Source: Candidatus Heimdallarchaeota archaeon
Lineage (GTDB): Archaea; Asgardarchaeota; Heimdallarchaeia; Heimdallarchaeales; Heimdallarchaeaceae
NCBI GenBank assembly: GCA_016839875.1
Contig: JAEOTK010000158.1
Coordinates: 1 to 11,250, forward strand
Reading direction: 5' to 3'
Length of the DNA: 11,250 bases
Every line of letters begins with the position of its first letter. Position 1 is the stretch's first letter. Made by a program: the position numbers and the translations under genes. The notes under the pieces are model-generated. The model was not told where the DNA came from. It made no database searches and was given only the letters and a program-made list of their open reading frames with translations. Shown here piece after piece: positions 1-5,626 of the stretch.

Positions 1-774
1 AAGACATGAATTCATGATTGCAATATACATTCTTTCTATTATGAGATTCATTTCAGGTAATAATTCCTCTGCATGATTGATGAAGATATTAATGTGTGCC
101 ATAGTAGAGTGTGGAATGGCAACTGTAGAATGAAGAAGTAAATCTAGCTCCAAAAGTTCTTTTTCAGAATGTTTGTTTTGTACCATATGATCCAGATAAG
201 TTCCTAAATACCGAAGGAGATTCTCATCCAGGGATACTATTGATTCCATCATATTAGCAAGATTCTTGAACCATTTTTCTGCTATATCTGACGAAATATC
301 TTCTCCCAATAATGCTGTAATTTCTATAAAATTCAATGCTGACCTTACTGAGATTTCTGTTCCTATTTCTTGAGTTTCTATTAGATAAATTCGTTCTCTA
401 AGTTTATCTTTAATTTGGAGTTTCTTGAGATTATATCCTCCAAAATCCGTTGTTGATTCTATCTCTTGAGTTTTGAATTCAGTTTTTTTTGGCATAGGGA
501 TGTTTAAACCTTCAATTTCCTTTACTGATGATTCATCACTGCTTGATGATGTTTCCACTGAAACTTGAGATCTAACAGCATAGTTTTTGTCAACATAGAG
601 TTTGATTGCATTTAGCTTTTCCTCATCGCAATAATGTACATCAACATACTGAACATAACCGTGAGAAGCTACTCTGTCACTTTGTAATGATGGAGCAATA
701 AATAGAAGACGATTCTTTCCACAGCTATTGCAGACATATTCTACTCTTTGACGTATCTCGGATTTGAAGCTCAA
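1..774 (-). CDS. CxxC-containing protein of unknown function, 3' end cut off by the window edge
   Basis: I do not recognise this family. An open minus-strand frame runs for 258 codons to the left edge without a stop, so the C-terminus is missing. No ATG occurs in the first part of the frame. I chose TTG at 774-772 because a TATA-like box (TATAAATA, 801-794) is centred about 24 nt upstream, which fits a leaderless transcript. It also keeps the N-terminal cysteines. From that start, residues C15 and C18 form VCNSCGK and C49 ends a VHYC motif, with H38 and H47 near it, so a small zinc-binding domain is likely. A serine/glutamate-rich low-complexity linker follows at about residues 66-100. The rest is predominantly helical, with regularly spaced leucine and isoleucine. 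No signal peptide or membrane segment is visible. That the frame is coding is fairly sure; the start is less so and the function is unknown. Confidence 0.7.
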   Translation of the reverse strand, partial: MSFKSEIRQRVEYVCNSCGKNRLLFIAPSLQSDRVASHGYVQYVDVHYCDEEKLNAIKLYVDKNYAVRSQVSVETSSSSDESSVKEIEGLNIPMPKKTEFKTQEIESTTDFGGYNLKKLQIKDKLRERIYLIETQEIGTEISVRSALNFIEITALLGEDISSDIAEKWFKNLANMMESIVSLDENLLRYLGTYLDHMVQNKHSEKELLELDLLLHSTVAIPHSTMAHINIFINHAEELLPEMNLIIERMYIAIMNSCL

Positions 775-793
775 ATTAATCCCGACAGATTTA

Positions 794-801
794 TATTTAT
801 A
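794..801 (-). promoter_or_regulatory. TATA-like box of the CxxC gene
   Basis: On the minus strand the sequence reads ACTATAAATATAAAT, which contains TATAAATA. Its centre is about 24 nt upstream of the proposed TTG start at 774. That is close to the archaeal TATA-to-start-site distance, so transcription would begin at or next to the start codon. Confidence 0.5.
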
Positions 802-867
802 GTTTGTAGAAGAGTAATATATTCTTTTTCCTATTTCTCTCCAGTATCTATAACAATGATATTAGTT

Positions 868-881
868 GTATAAAAAATAAG
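868..881 (-). terminator. possible T-run terminator of the membrane protein gene
   Basis: About 30 nt past the stop codon of the membrane protein gene the minus strand reads CTTATTTTTTATAC, with six T in a row. Archaeal transcription often ends at such T-runs without a hairpin, and no stem is visible here. In this AT-rich gap a T-run could also arise by chance. Confidence 0.35.
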
Positions 882-909
882 ATATGATGGCATATCACTA
901 AAATGGAAT

Positions 910-2445
910 CTATTCTTCATCATTTTCCAGAGGACTGCCTAGTTCTTTTAGTCTCTCTTTGAAATCAAAATCCTCGTAATCCATTACTTTTTCTGCTTCT
1001 AGCTGGTTCATTCGAGCTTCGATTCTATCCAGTTGATCAAAATCTGATCTCTTTTTCTCAGCCCTAGCTTTCTCTTTTGCCATATCTTTTGCTCTTTCCT
1101 TGAAATCAAGTCTGTATTTGAAATATTCTCTGACACTCATTCCTGTTGCTCGAATCTTGAAGCTTAGGATTAAAGCTATGCATATGAGAGCCAAGATTGC
1201 TGAAGTAGCTATGAACAAAGCTCTGTATAGAGGTTCATCCAGAGGACTTTCTAATAAAGACAATGATCCTTGAAAGATGAAGTAGGATAGGATGGTGGTT
1301 ATAGCTGGTATTATGACAAATAAGAACGCTATATCACTTATGAACGATGTTATGGCAAAACCTCTTCCAGCAAAGAACAATACAACATAGTTCACAATTA
1401 AGTATGTTCCAAAAATCGCTATTATAATCCATGCATATACTATCAGAGTTGCATTGCTTGTTACAAAAGCATAAGTTGTGAAAGCTATGAGTGCAATTGC
1501 TATAAAAATTTGTTGAACAATTTTCTCTTTTTTAGCTGTCAAAGTTCTTTTAGTAGTTGTTTCAGGTTTGTCTTCAACCACTTCAATTGAGTCACTCTTA
1601 GTCTTCTTTACTTCAAATGGAGTCTCTTCTGTTGATTCTTGTTTTGTCTTTCTTCTTCTCTTTGTTTTAACTTCTATGGTTCGTTTAACGGATTTTTCTC
1701 TTAATCTCTCTAACTGAGTTTGAGCTTGTAAATGCTCCCTTCCTAATTTAGATCTTGTTAAAGTTGAGCTATCCTTAACGAATAAAGTTCGTTTTATCGA
1801 ATATGGTTTTATATCACTTTCTAGAAGGAACTTTCTTATTCGTGTTGAATCAACTATCAGTTTAATTCCTACAAGTACTAAGAGTATCGTCTCAATAAGT
1901 CCTTTCAGAGCAAACATTCCAATCTCAAATTGGACATCTCGAGCCCAATTTGCTATGCTATTCAAGATTGATATAATTACAGAATACCATGCAAACATGA
2001 TATAGAAGAATCCTCCAATCTTGATATCAAAAATATCCTTGATTTTTACGAATGTTCGATTTAGTTTATGAAATCCAATAACTCTTCCAAAAATAACAGC
2101 ATAACCTACAAAAGGTGCAGTAACTGGCCACCCTACTAGTACTAGATCCAATACAACTGCAACTGAGTAATAAATTAACCAAAGAAATGTTTGTTTTCCA
2201 ACAACTGTTATATGCTCAATAAAATACATTTCAGTTAAATTCCTTATTCCAATAGCAATAGGTATCAAACCAATTACTGTGAAGCAGAATAAAACATAAC
2301 GAAGAGGTACTATTCTATATGACCAACCGATAAACACTTGATCGATGATATTCATTATCCCAGATAGAATTAACAAAATACTTCCACCAACTAGCAAGAA
2401 GTAATTTCTTATCACAGGAGTGTTATCAGTTATCTTAGAAGCCAT
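910..2445 (-). CDS. polytopic membrane protein with charged central linker and charged C-terminal tail
   Basis: The protein is unrecognised. The frame is open back to ATG 2460 (516 residues). I prefer the second ATG, at 2445 (511 residues, beginning MASKITDN), because a TATA-like TTTAAATT at 2477-2470 lies about 28 nt upstream of it but only about 13 nt from the first. Numbering from 2460, hydrophobic segments fall near 18-40, 53-72, 91-110, 112-130, 149-171 and 181-203. A highly charged, Lys/Arg/Glu-rich linker spans about 204-325, followed by four more segments near 326-344, 348-375, 380-401 and 423-443. The last 70 residues are soluble and dominated by Lys, Arg and Glu, likely a long helix or coiled coil. 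There is no cleavable signal peptide and no transporter or enzyme motif I can name. The gene is divergent from the recombinase gene and has its own promoter. Confidence 0.8.
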   Translation of the reverse strand: MASKITDNTPVIRNYFLLVGGSILLILSGIMNIIDQVFIGWSYRIVPLRYVLFCFTVIGLIPIAIGIRNLTEMYFIEHITVVGKQTFLWLIYYSVAVVLDLVLVGWPVTAPFVGYAVIFGRVIGFHKLNRTFVKIKDIFDIKIGGFFYIMFAWYSVIISILNSIANWARDVQFEIGMFALKGLIETILLVLVGIKLIVDSTRIRKFLLESDIKPYSIKRTLFVKDSSTLTRSKLGREHLQAQTQLERLREKSVKRTIEVKTKRRRKTKQESTEETPFEVKKTKSDSIEVVEDKPETTTKRTLTAKKEKIVQQIFIAIALIAFTTYAFVTSNATLIVYAWIIIAIFGTYLIVNYVVLFFAGRGFAITSFISDIAFLFVIIPAITTILSYFIFQGSLSLLESPLDEPLYRALFIATSAILALICIALILSFKIRATGMSVREYFKYRLDFKERAKDMAKEKARAEKKRSDFDQLDRIEARMNQLEAEKVMDYEDFDFKERLKELGSPLENDEE

Positions 2446-2469
2446 AGCTATGCAACTCATTTGTGCGTT

Positions 2470-2477
2470 AATTTAAA
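2470..2477 (-). promoter_or_regulatory. TATA-like box of the membrane protein gene
   Basis: The minus strand reads GGTTTAAATTAACG. TTTAAATT is centred about 28 nt upstream of ATG 2445 and about 13 nt upstream of ATG 2460. The spacing favours a leaderless transcript beginning at the second ATG. A weaker alternative, CTATAAGT at 2516-2509, would give a leader of about 25 nt to the first ATG, without a well-placed Shine-Dalgarno sequence. Confidence 0.5.
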
Positions 2478-2523
2478 CCTATCCTTGACGTTGTTCTTTT
2501 TCTAAAACACTTATAGTCTTTTC

Positions 2524-2538
2524 AGGTTATACTGCATC
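2524..2538 (+). repeat. 15-nt direct repeat, copy 1 (upstream of the recombinase gene)
   Basis: AGGTTATACTGCATC occurs here in the divergent intergenic region and again, exactly, at 3005-3019 inside the recombinase coding sequence, 481 bp away. The second copy encodes part of GYTAS in the core-binding domain. Whether this is chance in AT-rich DNA or a binding site is not clear. Confidence 0.4.
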
Positions 2539-2594
2539 GTAAAAATCTTAAACAAGTTGTTAATTATGTTTGTTAGAGTATCTTTGTGATTTTT

Positions 2595-3683
2595 ATGGTA
2601 GGTAATAACGAAGAATTGTATACATCTGAAAAAATCCAAGGGATGATCAATTATTACAAATCCAAAGAATATAATTGGAAAGAAATCAAGAAGCGATATA
2701 GTATTTCTCCTAATACTTTTCTTAAAATTATGAAAGATAATGAAGTTGAAATTCGGAAGAAAGGACAACAAAAAACAACTTCTACTCATTCAACCAAACA
2801 TCGTTTCAGAAGCCAAGAATTAGTGGAAAGCATTGAATTGGTTGAAGAGTATCTCAATAGTTTGAGAACTGAAAGAAACCTTTCTAATAATACTTTGATA
2901 AATTATAGAAATGATCTTTACAGTTTCTTTAGTTTTTTGAAAATTTCTTACAAAGACATTCGAGCTAGGCAAGTAAGGAGATTCTTAGCTCATCTTACTG
3001 AAGAAGGTTATACTGCATCTTCTAGAAAACGAAAACTAATGTCAATTAGAGGATTTTATAAATTTTTAGAGTTAGAAAATGAAATAAGTATTAACCCTTT
3101 GAAAAAAATAATCACTCCAAAATTAGAACGACGGCTACCTACATTTGTAAGCATGAATGAAATTAAGCTTATGTTGGAAAAAGGTGCAACTGAAGATATC
3201 AAATTTGTAAGAAATAGACTGATACTTCTTTTTCTGTTTAATACAGGTGTAAGAGTTAGTGAGTTTGTATCTATTGAGAAGAAAGATATTCAGAAAAATG
3301 GACAAATCAGAATCTTAGGAAAGGGGGGTAAAGAGAGAATCACTATATTCAAAGATCTTGAGATTTTTCAGGAAACTCTTGATTTTATTAGTGAGAATTC
3401 TGAGCTTTATTTGTTTGAAATTAGACCACAAGTCCCTCTTAGTGTATCACAAATTCAAAGAATAGTTAAGAGATATGGAAATTATGCTAAAATTCCTAAT
3501 CTCTCACCTCATAAATTGCGACATTCATTTGCCACAGATCTTCTTAAAGAGGGTATGAACATAAGATATCTTCAGGTCCTTCTAGGCCATGAATCTCTTA
3601 ATACTACACAAATTTACTTAGATGTGTCTATATCAGACATTCAACAAGAAATTGAGAAAATAAGAGAAAACACAGAGAAGTAA
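2595..3683 (+). CDS. tyrosine recombinase, XerA/XerC-like, with N-terminal helix-turn-helix extension
   Basis: This is a site-specific DNA recombinase (phage integrase family), expected to cut and rejoin DNA through a 3'-phosphotyrosine intermediate. Numbered from GTG 2586, the catalytic residues are all visible: R223 in TGVRVSE, K246 in GKGGKER, H309 and R312 in HKLRH, H335 in LLGHESL and the nucleophile Y344 in TQIYLDVS. The SAM-like core-binding domain spans about 80-175. It is preceded by about 70 extra residues, including a probable helix-turn-helix (about 30-57, around WKEIKKRYSISPNTFLKIM) and a Thr/Ser/Lys-rich linker. Archaeal XerA proteins are usually near 290 residues; this one is 362 from ATG 2595. 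I prefer that ATG over in-frame GTG 2586; the GTGAT at 2586-2590 may act as a weak Shine-Dalgarno. XerA would resolve chromosome dimers, and an element integrase is the alternative. No element boundaries or other mobile genes are nearby. Confidence 0.92.
   Translation: MVGNNEELYTSEKIQGMINYYKSKEYNWKEIKKRYSISPNTFLKIMKDNEVEIRKKGQQKTTSTHSTKHRFRSQELVESIELVEEYLNSLRTERNLSNNTLINYRNDLYSFFSFLKISYKDIRARQVRRFLAHLTEEGYTASSRKRKLMSIRGFYKFLELENEISINPLKKIITPKLERRLPTFVSMNEIKLMLEKGATEDIKFVRNRLILLFLFNTGVRVSEFVSIEKKDIQKNGQIRILGKGGKERITIFKDLEIFQETLDFISENSELYLFEIRPQVPLSVSQIQRIVKRYGNYAKIPNLSPHKLRHSFATDLLKEGMNIRYLQVLLGHESLNTTQIYLDVSISDIQQEIEKIRENTEK
3005..3019 (+). repeat. 15-nt direct repeat, copy 2 (inside the recombinase gene)
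   Basis: This is an exact second copy of AGGTTATACTGCATC, the first being at 2524-2538. Here it lies in frame in the recombinase gene and encodes part of GYTAS, so coding constraint alone could explain its sequence. Confidence 0.4.
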
Positions 3684-3715
3684 TTAATAGATTCTACAAC
3701 ATCTAATCATTCTAA

Positions 3716-3742
3716 TTCGAAACTAACAATAGGGTTAGCGAA
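3716..3742 (+). repeat. interrupted inverted repeat behind the recombinase gene, dif-like spacing
   Basis: CTAAC (3723-3727) and GTTAG (3734-3738) are perfect inverted repeats separated by six bases, AATAGG. Outside them TTCG (3716-3719) and CGAA (3739-3742) also pair, with three extra A on the left side. It begins 33 nt after the recombinase stop codon. Xer sites have two roughly 11-bp arms around a 6-bp centre with a short inner palindrome, so this could be a recombination site. It could equally be an RNA hairpin at the 3' end of the recombinase transcript. No T-run follows it. Confidence 0.35.
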
Positions 3743-3761
3743 AGTTTATTATTTACATAAC

Positions 3762-3769
3762 ATATAATA
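3762..3769 (+). promoter_or_regulatory. TATA-like box of the HhH protein gene
   Basis: ATATAATA is centred about 28 nt upstream of ATG 3794 and about 20 nt upstream of the in-frame GTG 3785. The spacing favours the ATG. A second candidate, TTTATTAT at 3745-3752, would give a short leader that includes GGGGTG (3782-3787), six bases before the ATG and usable as a Shine-Dalgarno. Both readings support ATG 3794. Confidence 0.5.
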
Positions 3770-3793
3770 GGATTCAATATTGGGGTGTCTTTT

Positions 3794-4471
3794 ATGTTTG
3801 GAACATACCTTGAAGGACTTAAAACAGCTGAAAACCTCATGGAGCAAGAGAAGTATAGCGAAGCTCTTCATGAGATAAATCTTCTAGAAAAAGGATTAGA
3901 ATTGGATGATGTGGGAAAATTAGCTTCAATGCTTCTAACAAGCCAAATTATGATAAAAACACAAAATTATGATAAAAGCCTGATGCTTGCTAAAGTTGCT
4001 TTTAGAAAAAGCATGGAATTGTCTAATCCTCTATTAGTTGTAGATTCAACAATTATTTTTCTTGACTCAATCAATGGGCTTGGAATGCTCTATGATGCAT
4101 CAAAAAAAGAACAAAAAGAATTTATGCAAATGATAGAGAGAAGTGAAGATATTCTTAAAACAGTTACAAAATTGAATAAGGCTGAAAGAGAGATTAGAGA
4201 GGATGGACTTAGAAATCTTCGAGGTATAATAACTCATTCTCAGATGAAAGTAGTTCCACCTGCTGAAGAGAAGAAAGAAGTAGCTATAACTATACCCATT
4301 GAAGAAGTGAAAGGTGGTGGTCAAAAAGCTGCAGCGATAAAAGAAATGGGATATAAATCTGCCGAAGAACTATCCTTAGCTACTCCTGAAGAGCTCGCTA
4401 AGATAAAAGGCATTGGTCCAGCATCAGCTCAAAAACTAATCGATGCTGCAAAGGAAATGTTAAAATCTTAA
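3794..4471 (+). CDS. TPR-like helical protein with C-terminal helix-hairpin-helix domain
   Basis: The protein has 225 residues from ATG 3794; in-frame GTG 3785 would add three. The N-terminal 130 or so residues are helical, and the first part (AENLMEQEKYSEALHEIN, then a second pair around IKTQNYDKSLMLAKVAF) resembles tetratricopeptide-like helix pairs used for protein contacts. A charged hinge with VVPPAEEKKE follows near residue 155. The last 50 residues hold a helix-hairpin-helix, AKIKGIGPASAQKLIDAA, preceded by GYKSAEELSLATPEEL. This matches the N-terminal DNA-binding domain of RadA/Rad51-type proteins, although the first hairpin of the usual tandem is degenerate (GGGQKAAAIKEMGY). No RecA ATPase, nuclease or polymerase domain is present. 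I infer an adaptor that binds DNA or another protein. It lies 110 bp behind the recombinase gene with its own promoter, so co-function is only a possibility. Confidence 0.8.
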   Translation: MFGTYLEGLKTAENLMEQEKYSEALHEINLLEKGLELDDVGKLASMLLTSQIMIKTQNYDKSLMLAKVAFRKSMELSNPLLVVDSTIIFLDSINGLGMLYDASKKEQKEFMQMIERSEDILKTVTKLNKAEREIREDGLRNLRGIITHSQMKVVPPAEEKKEVAITIPIEEVKGGGQKAAAIKEMGYKSAEELSLATPEELAKIKGIGPASAQKLIDAAKEMLKS

Positions 4472-4525
4472 TAATCATAAGACTGGATCTATTACTGTTC
4501 AACTATAAACTACTGTAGAATATAC

Positions 4526-4533
4526 TTTTATAC
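4526..4533 (+). promoter_or_regulatory. TATA box of the MBL-fold gene
   Basis: TTTTATAC is centred about 27 nt upstream of ATG 4557, the expected archaeal distance for a leaderless transcript. A small palindrome, CTACTGTAG (4510-4518), lies just upstream. The T-run at 4536-4540 could help end the preceding transcript. Confidence 0.6.
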
Positions 4534-4556
4534 ATGTTTTTACTTATTCTAGTTTT

Positions 4557-5546
4557 ATGACAAACAAATTTCATATCCTTAGGAGATTTTTATTCAGAAC
4601 CATATCACTATTATTCATTTCTTTTACATTGATACTACTGTTAGCCAATTCATTTGTATATTCAACCAATATTAAGAAAGAAGTTTCTGATTTTGGTACA
4701 ATCGAAGAAGCTGAACTTACTGTCTTAGTTGATAATTTTGAGAATGGATCATTGTTAACACAATGGGGACTGTCCATTTTAGCTGAGACTAAGAATTTTA
4801 CTGTTCTTTTTGATACTGGTCCAAGTCCAGAGATTTTAAAGAACAATTCAGAAGTTTTAGGGAAAGATCTAAGCGATATTGATTGTGTAGTTATATCTCA
4901 TGAGCATTTTGATCACACAGGCGGACTTCCATATGTAGCTGAAGTGAAACCAAATATTACTGTCTATGTCCCAGAAAATATGGTTGAGATATATAAGTCA
5001 TCAATAAGAGACCAAGGATTTGAAGTAATCTCAATCAGCACTACAACTAGGATATCAGAAGGAATCTGTGTAACCAAAGGAGAGTATGAAACCAATTCCT
5101 TTGAACAGGCATTAGTAGTAAATATAGAAAGAGTTGGGATGGTAATCTGTGTTGGATGTGGTCATCCAGGAGTAACAGAAATTCTAGAAAACGCAGTTGA
5201 GCATATTCAATTTGAACCGTACTTGTTGATAGGAGGTTTTCATTTTACTGCTACTCAAGTAACAGAAGCGGAAGCTCTAATTGATACGCTAATTGATTTA
5301 GGTTTAGAGAAAATCTATCCAATTCATTGTAGCGGAGAACTAATAAGATCTGTTCTTAATCAAACATATCCGTCCTATTTCCCAGTAGAAGCATGTGTTG
5401 GATCACAATTTACTATAAGTGCTGAAATCGTTGGAACATTACTTGATCCTAGTAAATCAACTTATTTTACAGTTACGACACTTATTGTACTAATTCTAAT
5501 CCCAATCTACAAATTAAGATACAAAAAGAGATTAGAAAACAACTGA
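4557..5546 (+). CDS. membrane-anchored metallo-beta-lactamase-fold hydrolase, MJ0301-like
   Basis: This 329-residue protein has the metal-binding signature of the MBL fold: H115, H117, D119 and H120 in SHEHFDHTGG, with H203 in CGHPG, H229 in GGFHF and H257 in PIHCSG. The opening TVLVDN, QWGLSILAE and LFDTG blocks are those of the subfamily that includes MJ0301, described as making the dihydropterin-aminobenzene intermediate of methanopterin. That family is usually soluble. Here residues 14-35 form a membrane helix after a basic N-terminus (HILRRFLFR), and residues 303-318 form a second before a basic tail (KLRYKKR). By the positive-inside rule both ends face the cytoplasm and the catalytic domain faces outward, so a different substrate is plausible. 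The start is supported by a TATA box at -27. The fold is certain, the exact reaction is not. Neighbouring genes do not include other pterin enzymes. Confidence 0.88.
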   Translation: MTNKFHILRRFLFRTISLLFISFTLILLLANSFVYSTNIKKEVSDFGTIEEAELTVLVDNFENGSLLTQWGLSILAETKNFTVLFDTGPSPEILKNNSEVLGKDLSDIDCVVISHEHFDHTGGLPYVAEVKPNITVYVPENMVEIYKSSIRDQGFEVISISTTTRISEGICVTKGEYETNSFEQALVVNIERVGMVICVGCGHPGVTEILENAVEHIQFEPYLLIGGFHFTATQVTEAEALIDTLIDLGLEKIYPIHCSGELIRSVLNQTYPSYFPVEACVGSQFTISAEIVGTLLDPSKSTYFTVTTLIVLILIPIYKLRYKKRLENN

Positions 5547-5599
5547 TGATTGGCAAGAAATACACTTAAGACTATACAAAAGATTAATGAAAGATATGT

Positions 5600-5607
5600 A
5601 AATTATA
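5600..5607 (+). promoter_or_regulatory. TATA-like box of the alpha-mannosidase gene
   Basis: AAATTATA is centred about 23 nt upstream of ATG 5627, slightly closer than typical. No Shine-Dalgarno sequence precedes the start, so a leaderless or nearly leaderless transcript is likely. Confidence 0.45.
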
Positions 5608-5626
5608 CAGAAATAGTGTATAGTAG

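Noticed and set aside
2511..2789. Minus-strand frame of 92 codons across the start of the recombinase gene
   Set aside because: It overlaps the divergent promoter region and the recombinase N-terminus, and its Phe/Ile-rich product looks like the antisense of AT-rich coding DNA.
5572..5623. CTATACA and TGTATAG, a 7-bp inverted repeat flanking the mannosidase TATA-like box
   Set aside because: The arms are AT-rich and 38 bp apart, so a chance match is likely in this composition. I have no second site to compare.
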